From NCBI RefSeq assembly GCF_023221595.1, contig NZ_CP096563.1, positions 5,265,001-5,329,000 on the forward strand: 64,000 bases of DNA, read 5' to 3'. Source of the stretch: Rhodococcus qingshengii JCM 15477 (GTDB taxonomy: Bacteria; Actinomycetota; Actinomycetes; Mycobacteriales; Mycobacteriaceae). Made by a program: the position numbers and the translations under genes. Each line of letters begins with the position of its first letter. Position 1 is the stretch's first letter. The notes below the pieces were generated by a model, which saw nothing but the letters and a program-made list of their open reading frames with translations, was not told the origin of the DNA and made no database searches. Of the stretch, positions 34,304-43,038 are shown piece by piece.

Positions 34304-35908
34304 GTGTCTGTCCCGACAGCTGTCGCAGCCAACAACACCCCGCTCAGTCCGCTGCGCTTTCTCGAGCGCAGCGCCGCGGTGTTCCCCGAGCGCACCGCCG
34401 TCGTTCACGGCGACCGGACCTACTCGTACCGAGAGTTCGGTGACGAGGTCGCGGCTCTGGCCCGCGTCCTGCGTGAACGCATTCAGCCCGGTGACCGCGT
34501 TGCATACCTGGCGCCGAACGTACCCGAGATGCTGTTCGCGCATTTTGCCGTCCCCCTCGCCGGCGGGGTCCTGATCGCCCTGAACTCACGCCTCGCCGGT
34601 CCCGAACTCGAATACATTCTCGATCACTCGGGAACCACGATCCTGTTCGTGGACTCCGAATTCGTCGGTTCGGTCACCTCGTCCAAGGCAAACGTGGAGA
34701 GCCTGCGTGAGATCGTCGAGATCCCGGACTCCACCGTCCCCTATCCGGACGTTCCCACCGGAATCGTCACCGGGCAGTACGCCGATCTGATTGCCGAAGG
34801 CGAAGCTCTCTCCGATCAGCCACTGCACTGGGGCGTCGACGACGAGCAGCAGTGCATCGCCATCAACTACACCTCGGGTACCACCGGAAAACCCAAGGGC
34901 GTCATGTACTCCCACCGCGGGGCGTACCTGAACTCGCTCGGCGAGACATTCCACAACGGCTTCGACGGAGCGACGAAGTATCTGTGGACACTGCCGATGT
35001 TCCACTGCAACGGGTGGTGCACGCCGTGGGCCGTCACTCAGGCCGCGGGCACACACATCTGCCTGCGCGCGGTCCGCGCCGATGCGATCTGGGACGCCAT
35101 CGACAATCTGGGCGTGACACATCTGTGCGGCGCTCCTACCGTCTGCTCCACCATCGCCGACGCAGACCAGGCCCACAAGGTCGACGCCTTGCGCATCACC
35201 ACCGCCGGCGCTCCCCCGTCACCGACGATCATCGGAAAACTCGAAGACATCGGTGTCACCGTCGTTCACGTCTACGGCCTCACCGAGGTATACGGCCCCT
35301 ACACGATCTGCGAATACCAGGAAGCCTGGGACGACAAGCCGCAGTCCGAGCGCGCCGCACTTCTCTCTCGTCAGGGAGTCGGCATGGTGCAGGCCGAAAA
35401 TGCTCGCGTTGTCGATGCCGAGATGAACGACGTCCCCGCCGACGGCCAGACCATGGGTGAGATCGTGCTCCGCGGCAACAACGTGATGCTCGGGTACTAC
35501 CGCGACGAGGCCGCGACAGCCGAAGCATTTGCCGGTGGTTGGTTCCATTCCGGCGACCTCGGCGTCATGCATCCCGACGGATACATCCAGCTCAAGGACC
35601 GCGCGAAGGACATCATCATCTCCGGCGGCGAGAACATCTCCACCGTCGAGGTGGAGCAGGCGATCATGAGTCACCCCGCGGTGATCGACGTGGCAGTCGT
35701 CGGCGTTCCGGACGAGAAGTGGGGCGAGCGCCCGAAGGCATTCGTGGTGCTGGGCAAGGGATTACAGGCATCCGCCGAAGACATCGTCGAGCACACCCGC
35801 ACTTTGCTGGCCGGGTACAAGGTTCCCCGCGACATCGTCTTCCCGCTCGACCTTCCTCGCACCCCCACCGGCAAGGTTCTCAAGTTCCAGCTACGCGCCG
35901 ACAACTGA
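34304..35908 (+). CDS. Acyl-CoA synthetase (FadD-type AMP-dependent ligase)
   Basis: ANL-superfamily enzyme of 534 residues that activates a carboxylic acid to its CoA thioester through an acyl-adenylate. The AMP-binding motif is NYTSGTTGKPKGVMYSHRG (about residues 189-207). VYGLTEVYGP, YRDEAATAEAFAGGWFHSGDLG, the hinge IKLKDRAKDIIISGGENIS-like block and the catalytic Lys in PTGKVLKF are all present. The GTG start has GGAGGA 4 bases upstream. It is followed by a TetR gene and then an acyl-CoA dehydrogenase and fadB2, so fatty-acid or short-chain acid oxidation is the context. Confidence 0.92.
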   Translation: MSVPTAVAANNTPLSPLRFLERSAAVFPERTAVVHGDRTYSYREFGDEVAALARVLRERIQPGDRVAYLAPNVPEMLFAHFAVPLAGGVLIALNSRLAGPELEYILDHSGTTILFVDSEFVGSVTSSKANVESLREIVEIPDSTVPYPDVPTGIVTGQYADLIAEGEALSDQPLHWGVDDEQQCIAINYTSGTTGKPKGVMYSHRGAYLNSLGETFHNGFDGATKYLWTLPMFHCNGWCTPWAVTQAAGTHICLRAVRADAIWDAIDNLGVTHLCGAPTVCSTIADADQAHKVDALRITTAGAPPSPTIIGKLEDIGVTVVHVYGLTEVYGPYTICEYQEAWDDKPQSERAALLSRQGVGMVQAENARVVDAEMNDVPADGQTMGEIVLRGNNVMLGYYRDEAATAEAFAGGWFHSGDLGVMHPDGYIQLKDRAKDIIISGGENISTVEVEQAIMSHPAVIDVAVVGVPDEKWGERPKAFVVLGKGLQASAEDIVEHTRTLLAGYKVPRDIVFPLDLPRTPTGKVLKFQLRADN

Positions 35909-35936
35909 CGCCGACGAAACCTGGATACTTGCATCC

Positions 35937-36629
35937 ATGACCGAGCGCTCCGATGTACCCGGAACTGACCCCGCACAGTTTCGGGTACACGTCGCGTCTC
36001 AAGCGATCCGGTTGTTCTCGGAGAACGGGTACGAAGCCACCACCGTCGAGCAGATCGCCGCTGCCGCCGGTGTGTCGCGTCGGACGTTCTTCCGGCAGTT
36101 CCGCTCCAAGGAAGACGTGATCTTCGCCGATCACGAGTCCCTCCTCGAACACGTCGCAGAGTTCCTCGCGTCCGATTCCGCCGACCCCTGGGCGTCCGTG
36201 TGCGAGGCCGCGGGACTGGTCTTCGATTTCTTCCGCAGGAACCGAGACCTGTCGATGCGGCGATACCGCGTCGTACAGCATGTTCCGGCTCTTCGCGACC
36301 GCGAACTCGTCACCGGATTCCGCTACGAGCGCCTCTTCGTCGACTACCTGCGCAGCGCTGTGCCCCGCGAACCTGTCCTCGAGGTTGTCGGTTTTGCCGC
36401 AGCTGTCACCGCGTGCCACAACTACCTCTTGCGAAGCATGATCAAAGGCGACGAGGACGCCACAGCTGACGCACTAAGTCAGGCATTGCTCGACGTTCGG
36501 CGGACGTACGGCGTGGCACCCGGGTCCAAGACCAGCACGCCAGAATCGAAGTCCGTGCTGGTAGTAGCCTTTCCCCCGGGCACGTCCGCTGATGAGATCA
36601 GCAGAAAAATCCACGAACAACTCGGCTGA
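35937..36629 (+). CDS. TetR/AcrR-family regulator of the fatty-acid genes
   Basis: Regulator of 230 residues with a standard N-terminal helix-turn-helix (AIRLFSENGYEATTVEQIAAAAGVSRRTFFRQF, split here by family position about 18-50). The C-terminal part ends in an unusual tail of about 30 residues (AFPPGTSADEISRKIHEQL). It starts 28 bases after the acyl-CoA ligase gene. A palindrome in the promoter of the acyl-CoA dehydrogenase gene (36673-36685) is a candidate binding site. Confidence 0.9.
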   Translation: MTERSDVPGTDPAQFRVHVASQAIRLFSENGYEATTVEQIAAAAGVSRRTFFRQFRSKEDVIFADHESLLEHVAEFLASDSADPWASVCEAAGLVFDFFRRNRDLSMRRYRVVQHVPALRDRELVTGFRYERLFVDYLRSAVPREPVLEVVGFAAAVTACHNYLLRSMIKGDEDATADALSQALLDVRRTYGVAPGSKTSTPESKSVLVVAFPPGTSADEISRKIHEQLG

Positions 36630-36665
36630 CACTGCTCGTGCACCGAAACTTCACACACCCATCCC

Positions 36666-36685
36666 TTGACCTGGCACTCAGTGCC
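36666..36685 (+). promoter_or_regulatory. Candidate promoter and operator upstream of the acyl-CoA dehydrogenase gene
   Basis: TTGACC (36666-36671) resembles a -35 box. Right after it GGCACT-C-AGTGCC (36673-36685) is a perfect 6-base inverted repeat with a 1-base centre, within what would be the promoter spacer. It lies about 105 bases before the ATG. Confidence 0.45.
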
Positions 36686-36788
36686 GTGTTTGACTGGGGT
36701 CATGGGCACCGGTCTGTCCGCGAATCTCGCTGGTAACGCCGGAGCCGCACCGACCGCCTTCAAGCCACCTTCACCAAGGAGCGTTCCC

Positions 36789-37946
36789 ATGGCAGGAAAC
36801 CCGGATTTCAATCTCTTCGCACTGAACGAAGAGCACGACGAACTGCGGGCTGCTATCCGCGGACTCTCCGAGAAGGAAATCGCGCCGTACGCCAAGGACG
36901 TCGACGAGAACGCACGTTTCCCCGAGGAAGCGCTCACCGCTCTCAACGCGTCCGGCTTCAACGCCATCCACGTTCCCGAGGCTTACGACGGCCAGGGCGC
37001 CGATTCCGTCGCCACCTGCATCGTCATCGAGGAAGTCGCCCGCGTCTGTGGATCCTCCTCGCTGATCCCCGCTGTGAACAAGCTCGGCACCATGGGCCTG
37101 ATCCTCAAGGGTTCCGAAGAGCTCAAGTCCAAGGTGCTCCCGGACCTCGTCAACGGCGGAATGGCGTCGTACGCACTGTCCGAGCGTGAAGCCGGATCCG
37201 ACGCCGCTTCGATGCGAACCCGCGCAAAGGCTGACGGCGACGACTGGATCCTCAACGGCTCCAAGTGCTGGATCACCAACGGCGGCAAGTCCACCTGGTA
37301 CACCGTCATGGCTGTCACCGATCCCGACAAGGGCGCAAACGGCATCTCCTCTTTCATGGTCCACAAGGACGACGAGGGCTTTGTCGTCGGACCGAAGGAA
37401 AAGAAGCTCGGCATCAAGGGCTCCCCCACCGCCGAGCTGTACTTCGAGAACTGCCGCATCCCCGGTGACCGCATCATCGGCGAACCGGGCACCGGCTTCA
37501 AGACGGCTCTCGAGACGCTCGACCACACGCGTCCCACCATCGGCGCACAGGCCGTCGGCCTGGCCCAGGGTGCACTCGACGCAGCACTGGCATACACCAA
37601 GGACCGCAAGCAGTTCGGCAAGTCCATCAGCGACTTCCAGGCTGTGCAGTTCATGCTCGCCGACATGGCGATGAAGGTGGAAGCCGCACGTCTGATGGTT
37701 TACACCTCCGCAGCTCGCGCCGAGCGCGGCGAGAAGAACCTCGGTTTCATCTCCGCTGCGGCGAAGTGCTTCGCTTCCGACGTTGCCATGGAGGTCACCA
37801 CCGACGCAGTGCAGCTGTTCGGTGGCGCCGGTTACACCACCGACTTCCCAGTCGAGCGCATGATGCGCGACGCCAAGATCACGCAGATCTACGAAGGCAC
37901 GAACCAGATCCAGCGCGTCGTGATGTCGCGTGCGCTGTTGAAGTAA
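36789..37946 (+). CDS. Acyl-CoA dehydrogenase (FadE25-like)
   Basis: FAD-dependent acyl-CoA dehydrogenase of 385 residues. YALSEREAGSDAASM, WITNGG and the C-terminal catalytic segment QIYEGTNQIQRVV with the expected Glu base are present, so it is likely active as a homotetramer. The sequence resembles mycobacterial FadE25. AAGGAG lies upstream of the ATG at 36789; an upstream extension is possible but unsupported. It forms a unit with fadB2, separated by a large hairpin. Confidence 0.93.
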   Translation: MAGNPDFNLFALNEEHDELRAAIRGLSEKEIAPYAKDVDENARFPEEALTALNASGFNAIHVPEAYDGQGADSVATCIVIEEVARVCGSSSLIPAVNKLGTMGLILKGSEELKSKVLPDLVNGGMASYALSEREAGSDAASMRTRAKADGDDWILNGSKCWITNGGKSTWYTVMAVTDPDKGANGISSFMVHKDDEGFVVGPKEKKLGIKGSPTAELYFENCRIPGDRIIGEPGTGFKTALETLDHTRPTIGAQAVGLAQGALDAALAYTKDRKQFGKSISDFQAVQFMLADMAMKVEAARLMVYTSAARAERGEKNLGFISAAAKCFASDVAMEVTTDAVQLFGGAGYTTDFPVERMMRDAKITQIYEGTNQIQRVVMSRALLK

Positions 37947-37956
37947 GGCACTTCGC

Positions 37957-38016
37957 GCCCCTGTGCGCCTTTCTGGTAGTTCTGACTACCGGAACGGCGC
38001 ACAGGGGCTTGCCCCT
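37957..38016 (+). promoter_or_regulatory. Competing hairpins between the acyl-CoA dehydrogenase gene and fadB2
   Basis: A long hairpin pairs GCCCCTGTGCGCC (37957-37969) with GGCGCACAGGGGC (37996-38008), with a further GGTAG/CTACC pair inside. A second, shorter hairpin uses AGGGG (38003-38007) and CCCCT (38012-38016) and is followed by AATTTTT, right before the fadB2 ribosome binding site. The two share AGGGG and cannot form together. Confidence 0.55.
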
Positions 38017-38033
38017 AATTTTTGAGGAGAATT

Positions 38034-38882
38034 GTGGAACTCGTAGGCGTAATCGGCGGCGGCACCATGGGTGCCGGCATTGCCGAAGTTTGTGCAAAAG
38101 CCGGTAGCTCGGTACTGGTGCTCGAAACCAAAGAAGAATTTGCCGCCGCTGCTCGCGAACGGATCGCCAAGTCGATCAACCGCGGCGTCGCCAAGGGCAA
38201 GATCACCCAGGAAGACGCCGACGCCGCGATCGCACGCGTCCGCGTCACCTTGGACATGGAAGAGTTCGCCGATCGCGATCTGGTGATCGAAGCTGCTCCC
38301 GAGATCGAAGCTCTCAAGTACGAGATCTTCGGCAAGCTCGACAAGATCGTCAAGCCTGCAGGCATTCTGGCGACCAACACGTCGTCGATCCCCGTCATCA
38401 AGATCGCCAAGGCCACCTCGCGCCCCGGCCAGGTTGTCGGCGTTCACTTCTTCAACCCCGTGCCGGTCATGCCGCTCGTGGAGATCGTGGTCAGCCTGAC
38501 GACGTCCGAAGAGACCGTTCTCGCCGTCACCGACTACGCCAAGAACACCTTGCGTAAGAAGACGGTTCGCGCGGGCGACCGTTCGGGCTTCATCGTCAAC
38601 GCTCTGCTCATCCCGTACCTGTGCCAGGCTGTCCGGATGCTCGAATCCGGCTACGCCACAGCAGAAGACATCGACGAGGCCATGAAGGGCGGCTGCGGCT
38701 ACCCGATGGGCCCGCTGACGCTGCTCGACACCGTCGGTCTCGACATCGCTCTCGCAGCAGCGGAGTCGCTGTACGCGGAATTCGCAGAACCGCACTACGC
38801 TCCGCCGGCGCTGCTTCGCCGCATGGTCGACGCCGGTCGCCTCGGCAAGAAGACCGGTCGCGGCTTCTACGAATACGCCTGA
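38034..38882 (+). CDS. fadB2: 3-hydroxybutyryl-CoA dehydrogenase (FadB2)
   Basis: NAD(P)-dependent 3-hydroxyacyl-CoA dehydrogenase of 282 residues that oxidises (S)-3-hydroxybutyryl-CoA. The Rossmann motif GVIGGGTMGAGIAEV is at the N-terminus. The catalytic His is in VGVHFFNPVPVMPLVEIV, with the conserved Asn in SGFIVNALLIPY. The C-terminus (GRGFYEYA) is typical. The start is GTG 38034 with GAGGAG upstream. It follows the acyl-CoA dehydrogenase gene and ends at a strong terminator. Confidence 0.94.
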   Translation: MELVGVIGGGTMGAGIAEVCAKAGSSVLVLETKEEFAAAARERIAKSINRGVAKGKITQEDADAAIARVRVTLDMEEFADRDLVIEAAPEIEALKYEIFGKLDKIVKPAGILATNTSSIPVIKIAKATSRPGQVVGVHFFNPVPVMPLVEIVVSLTTSEETVLAVTDYAKNTLRKKTVRAGDRSGFIVNALLIPYLCQAVRMLESGYATAEDIDEAMKGGCGYPMGPLTLLDTVGLDIALAAAESLYAEFAEPHYAPPALLRRMVDAGRLGKKTGRGFYEYA

Positions 38883-38900
38883 GTCCGACCGCTTCACTCT

Positions 38901-38944
38901 TCCGGCCCCTCACCTGTTGCAGGTGAGGGGCCGGAGTTGTTTTC
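38901..38944 (+). terminator. Rho-independent terminator after fadB2
   Basis: A perfect 16-base stem, TCCGGCCCCTCACCTG (38901-38916) with its complement (38920-38935), 3-base loop, then GTTGTTTTC. Confidence 0.92.
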
Positions 38945-39001
38945 GGGCAGATCTAGCCGAATCCATTGACAAATTCGCGCGGCGCAGCAAAAGTCATCAT
39001 T

Positions 39002-39019
39002 TGACAACAACCGTTGTCA
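39002..39019. promoter_or_regulatory. Candidate operator upstream of the MpaB-like gene
   Basis: TGACAAC-AACC-GTTGTCA is a perfect 7-base inverted repeat 28 bases before the ATG. It overlaps a TTGACA-like -35 box, a common position for TetR-type repression. No regulator gene adjoins it. Confidence 0.5.
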
Positions 39020-39046
39020 CATGAGCGCAGGCGGAGGGTCAACCAG

Positions 39047-39940
39047 ATGAGCAGCGATCCGGACACCGATACTCGTCGACCTAAGCCCCAGGCGCGACCA
39101 GAGTCCCGGGAACTACGAGCCGATCCGATCGGCCCCGGTTCCCTGACGTGGACACACTTCGGCGACGTTCGCGGTCTGCTGTATCTCGGACGCGCAGGCA
39201 CGCTGCAGAACATGCATCCCGCGGTAAGTGGAGCGCTGCAGGATCATTCGAATTTTTTCGACAACCCGCTCGACCGCCTGTTCCGCTCACTGCCGCCCAT
39301 CTACGGCGTCGTGTACGACCGGACCGAAGAGGGCACAGGCACGCTCGTTCGCAACTTCCACACCGATCTCAAAGGAATCGACGAAACCGGCGGGCGTTAC
39401 CACGCCCTCGCTCCTGACACTTTCTGGTGGACACACGTCACGTTCTTCGAGGTGATACTCGATTTCAACGAGCGATTCGCGTACAAGAAGTTCACGGCGG
39501 GGCAGAAGGACCAGCTTGTCCGTGAGGCCGTAACCTGGTGGCGTTGTTACGGTCTCACCGATCGACCGGCTTTCGACGACTACGCCAGCTTCCGCACGTA
39601 TTGGGAAGACATGCTCGACAACCACCTGATCAACACCCACACCACAAAATGGTCGACGCGCATCGCCGAGCACGACATCGCACCGGCTCCGAAGGTTCCG
39701 GCGTGGCTGTGGCGTCTTAGCTCTCGCCCCACGATGGCCGTGGCGAACTGGATCGGCAAGGCACTGATGCCGGAGAAGGCACGCAAGACCCTTGAATGGG
39801 AATGGACGCCGCGCGACGAACGGATGTACTTCTGGTTCGCCCGCTTCCTGACATTGACAGATCGGTTCTGGCATCTGCTGCCGCTACGACTGCGGTATGC
39901 GCCGCGCGCCTACTCGGGCATCCGCGCGCAGGGTCTGTGA
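39047..39940 (+). CDS. MpaB-family (DUF2236) oxygenase-like protein
   Basis: Protein of 297 residues of the family that includes fungal MpaB and rubber oxygenase Lcp (heme b proteins). Family segments visible are the DPIGPGS start, RTEEGTGTLVRNFH, YHALAPDTFWWTHVTF with the conserved His, and DFNERFAYKKFT. There is no signal peptide, unlike secreted Lcp. The activity is probably oxidative, but the substrate is unknown. ATG 39047 is preferred over a TTG further upstream. A perfect palindrome lies in its promoter region. Confidence 0.8.
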   Translation: MSSDPDTDTRRPKPQARPESRELRADPIGPGSLTWTHFGDVRGLLYLGRAGTLQNMHPAVSGALQDHSNFFDNPLDRLFRSLPPIYGVVYDRTEEGTGTLVRNFHTDLKGIDETGGRYHALAPDTFWWTHVTFFEVILDFNERFAYKKFTAGQKDQLVREAVTWWRCYGLTDRPAFDDYASFRTYWEDMLDNHLINTHTTKWSTRIAEHDIAPAPKVPAWLWRLSSRPTMAVANWIGKALMPEKARKTLEWEWTPRDERMYFWFARFLTLTDRFWHLLPLRLRYAPRAYSGIRAQGL

Positions 39941-39964
39941 GCACTCGTCGGTAGGCTGGAGTGC

Positions 39965-40357
39965 GTGCCAGCCCAACTCCCCTCCGACGCGATCAGTGTC
40001 CGCGTGGACAGCTGGACGTGGGCGGTTCGGCTGTTCAAGACACGCTCGCAGGCGGCGACGGCCTGCCGATCGGGACACGTTCGGGTCAATGGAACGTCGG
40101 CAAAGGCGGCTCAGCAGGTGAAAGCCGGCGACGAGGTGCGGGTGCGTGTATCCGGCATCGAACGCATCGTCGTCGTGGTCAAGCCGATCACGAAACGAGT
40201 CAGCGCCGTACTGGCCGCCGATTGCCTGCAGGATAATTCACCACCCCCACCGCCTCCCGAACTGATCGCGTCCATCCCGCGACGTGATCGCGGCGCCGGC
40301 AGACCGACCAAACGCGAGCGACGCGACCTCGAGAAGTTGCGCGGCCTCGAGCCGTAA
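39965..40357 (+). CDS. S4-domain RNA-binding protein (Hsp15-like)
   Basis: Protein of 130 residues with an S4 RNA-binding domain at about 12-70 (RVDSWTWAVRLFKTRSQAA, VRVNGTSAKAAQQVKAGDEV). The tail has six consecutive Pro followed by basic residues (RRDRGAGRPTKRERRD). Hsp15-type proteins bind stalled 50S subunits with nascent peptidyl-tRNA. The start is GTG 39965 with GGAG upstream. It is convergent with the GyrI-like gene. Confidence 0.88.
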   Translation: MPAQLPSDAISVRVDSWTWAVRLFKTRSQAATACRSGHVRVNGTSAKAAQQVKAGDEVRVRVSGIERIVVVVKPITKRVSAVLAADCLQDNSPPPPPPELIASIPRRDRGAGRPTKRERRDLEKLRGLEP

Positions 40358-40360
40358 TCG

Positions 40361-40990
40361 CTACCTCGAAACAGGCTGACGCAGAACCGTCTTCAGTTTC
40401 TCGGGCGGCGTCCGGCGAGCGTCGCTGAGGTAGATCTCGTGATGATCGCCGTTGAAGCTCAGGCCGTTCGACGGGATGAACGTGTTGTGCAGCCGGTCCA
40501 GGGTGGGAGCTTCGTCGTCGTACGAGCCGACGTGAAGAATCTGGACGGACAGACCTTCCTCCAACTCGAGAAACCTGACCTTGTCGAGAGCGGTACTCTC
40601 CTTCTTGGCCCGCACTGCCTTGGCCCGGACTGCGTCAATCGACGCAGACAGTTCGGTCTCCGTGATCCACTCCGGTTGCGAGATCATCATCGTCCAATCC
40701 CACGACGACTTGTCCCGCGTCACGAACACCTCGGGGTCATCTGCCCGCCACAACCCTTCCAGCGGGCCCACGACGAAGTCGCGATCCAGTTCCTTCTTGC
40801 TCGCGAATTTGGTCGCGTAGGACACCGAATACAGCGCTTCGAGCGCCTCGGAGTACTCGGTGGCAGTGTTGGGATCACCGTGACCGTCGACGGCGAAGTA
40901 GCCGAAGCGTGGGACGGTCACGAGGGCAAAATCGCTGCGCCCGGGGGAATAGAGATCCTTGTGTGCCTTCTTGACGTCGTACTTCTCCAT
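40361..40990 (-). CDS. GyrI-like small-molecule-binding domain protein
   Basis: Single-domain protein of 209 residues of the COG4832-like GyrI group: FALVTVPRFGYFAVDGHGDPNT near the start, FVVGPLEGLWRADD in the middle and QILHVGSYDDEAPTLDRLH towards the end. Stand-alone members bind or hydrolyse small hydrophobic compounds and are often linked to drug tolerance. There is no DNA-binding domain. It is divergent from the phosphoesterase gene. Confidence 0.85.
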   Translation of the reverse strand: MEKYDVKKAHKDLYSPGRSDFALVTVPRFGYFAVDGHGDPNTATEYSEALEALYSVSYATKFASKKELDRDFVVGPLEGLWRADDPEVFVTRDKSSWDWTMMISQPEWITETELSASIDAVRAKAVRAKKESTALDKVRFLELEEGLSVQILHVGSYDDEAPTLDRLHNTFIPSNGLSFNGDHHEIYLSDARRTPPEKLKTVLRQPVSR

Positions 40991-41113
40991 GCGCCACCCA
41001 CCTGATCACTGGCCGAGTTTCAACGTTCGGAAACCTATCCGAGAACACCGACATTCCGATAGCGGACCACCGTCCCCTTGTTAATAGACCAGTGGACCTT
41101 TACTCTGGACGGG

Positions 41114-42298
41114 GTGACTACACCCCAGGCGACCGACGTCGCTCGAGTTCCGCGCCGCAGACCGTTGCGGATCGTTGCCATATCCGCGATTGTCGCGTCG
41201 ATCTTGGCTCTGTTGTTCGTGTACCCGTGGTGGAGCTTGTTCGTCCGGCCGGACTGGCCGACAGCGGTGGCAGTTTTCGGCACCGTTCTATTTGCCGCCC
41301 TCCTGATCACCCTGCCTGCCACCATGATGCTCAGCCACGGACACACTGACCGCGATCCAGTTCGCCTGGTCGGCGACGCCCTCCTCGGAATCATCTGGGT
41401 CGTGTTCGTGTGGACCCTGCTCGGTGAAGTCCTGAGGCTCGGATTGCTCGTCGGCGGCGTGGATGACCCGCTTCGATCGAGAATCGTCGCCGTTGCGGCA
41501 CTGATCACCTCGGCCGTTCTGCTGATCTGGGGCTATCGGGAAGCCATGAGACTGCCACGGATCAAGCACGTCGACGTCACCATCCCTCGCCTCGGAGCGG
41601 GAATGGACAAGCTTCGGGTAGTCGCAATTACCGACACCCATTTCGGCCCGATCAATCGCGAGAAGTGGTCCGAGCGCGTGATCGCGGCAGTCAACGAACT
41701 CGACGCCGACATCGTGGCCCACGTCGGTGACATTGCCGACGGAACAGTGGAGCAGCGCCTCGGCCAAGCCACCCCACTCGCGTCGGTGGAAGCCAGACTC
41801 GCTCGTGTCTACGTCACCGGGAATCACGAGTACTTCCACGAGGCTCAGGAGTGGCTCGACTACATGACCTCGATCGGCTGGGATGCCCTGCACAACCGGC
41901 ACCTCGTCGTCACCAAGGGCGGCGACAACCTGGTCATCGCCGGAGTCGACGACGCCACCGCTCTGGGATCGAAGCTCGACGGTCACGGCGCGAACTTCGA
42001 TATGGCCCTTGCCGGCACCGACCCCGATTTGCCGATCCTGATGCTCGCCCATCAACCGAAGCAGGTAACTCAGTCCGCTTCCGCGGGAGTGGATCTGCAG
42101 CTCGCCGGTCATACCCACGGCGGACAGATCTGGCCCTTCAACTTTCTGGTCAAACTCGATCAACCTTCGGTGCACGGGCTCACCCGTCACGGCGACCGCA
42201 CGCAGTTGTACACAAGCCGCGGAACCGGGTTCTGGGGTCCACCATTCCGCGTGTTCGCACCGAGCGAGATCACCGTCCTGACGCTGCACAGCGCCTGA
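41114..42298 (+). CDS. Membrane-anchored calcineurin-like metallophosphoesterase
   Basis: Protein of 394 residues. About four hydrophobic segments lie in the first 140 residues (IVAISAIVASILALLFVYPW and others), followed by a metallophosphoesterase domain with the dinuclear metal motifs DTHFG, GDIADG, GNHEY and GHTHGGQ. This matches YkuE/YaeI-like lipid-linked phosphoesterases at the inner membrane. The start is uncertain: GTG 41114 with GGACGG close by, or a start 36 bases earlier. It is convergent with a TetR gene. Confidence 0.87.
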   Translation: MTTPQATDVARVPRRRPLRIVAISAIVASILALLFVYPWWSLFVRPDWPTAVAVFGTVLFAALLITLPATMMLSHGHTDRDPVRLVGDALLGIIWVVFVWTLLGEVLRLGLLVGGVDDPLRSRIVAVAALITSAVLLIWGYREAMRLPRIKHVDVTIPRLGAGMDKLRVVAITDTHFGPINREKWSERVIAAVNELDADIVAHVGDIADGTVEQRLGQATPLASVEARLARVYVTGNHEYFHEAQEWLDYMTSIGWDALHNRHLVVTKGGDNLVIAGVDDATALGSKLDGHGANFDMALAGTDPDLPILMLAHQPKQVTQSASAGVDLQLAGHTHGGQIWPFNFLVKLDQPSVHGLTRHGDRTQLYTSRGTGFWGPPFRVFAPSEITVLTLHSA

Positions 42299-42304
42299 AC
42301 GGGC

Positions 42305-42991
42305 TCAGCTCGTTCGGGTTGCCGCTCGCGCCGACAGCCCGACGAGCTGATTGATCAGACCTTCACGTAGGCCGGTTGCGAACATGTCGGCAGCAGGGGG
42401 CGCCTGCATCTCGTTCAGTACGACGACCATGGATTCGGCAGGCTCGGCAGTCGGCCACAAGCCTGCAACAATCACCAGGGTTACCTTGGCGAATTGAGCC
42501 GCGTCGCCCTCCGAGAGGTGAGGCAATTGCGAATGAATCAGCGACGCAAACCTTCCCGAGTTGACCGTTGCCCGCTTCTTGAAGTCACGGGCGAAGTCGA
42601 CGGAGATGTTTCTTTCGAGGACACCGGCCATGACGCTCATCAACTCACACAGTAAACGCTGTGCGACAAGCGATTCCGCAACCGTCGATGCCACATGGAT
42701 TTCAGTGGCGAACGGCGAGTCGTCACCGGTCGGGGTCAACGACTCGGACAACCCGTCCAACCACGCAACCCAGTTCTCGTCGAGCACTTCGAGAAAGATG
42801 GCTTCGCGACTGTCGAAGTAGCGAAGCACGTTCGACTTCGCCAGTCCGACGCTCTCACTGAGCTCACGCAGGCTGATATCGGCGACGGGCCTGGACCCGA
42901 GCATCGCGCGGGCCGCATCGAGAATCGCGCACCGACGCGCTTCGATCTGCTCCGGCCTGCGCGCGCGCTGGAATCCATGGGTCGCCACCAT
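42305..42991 (-). CDS. TetR-family transcriptional regulator
   Basis: Regulator of 228 residues. N-terminal helix-turn-helix ILDAARAMLGSRPVADISL...SVGLAKSNVLRYF. The C-terminus resembles the group with a TetR_C domain found next to small-molecule transporters and oxidoreductases. The start is ATG 42991, flanked by GTG codons on both sides, with no clear ribosome binding site. It reads away from the potassium-channel gene with a 47-base gap. Target unknown. Confidence 0.87.
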   Translation of the reverse strand: MVATHGFQRARRPEQIEARRCAILDAARAMLGSRPVADISLRELSESVGLAKSNVLRYFDSREAIFLEVLDENWVAWLDGLSESLTPTGDDSPFATEIHVASTVAESLVAQRLLCELMSVMAGVLERNISVDFARDFKKRATVNSGRFASLIHSQLPHLSEGDAAQFAKVTLVIVAGLWPTAEPAESMVVVLNEMQAPPAADMFATGLREGLINQLVGLSARAATRTS

Positions 42992-43038
42992 CACGCAAGA
43001 TTATCAGACCATCGTTCTATTGTTTGCTGTACTGCGGG

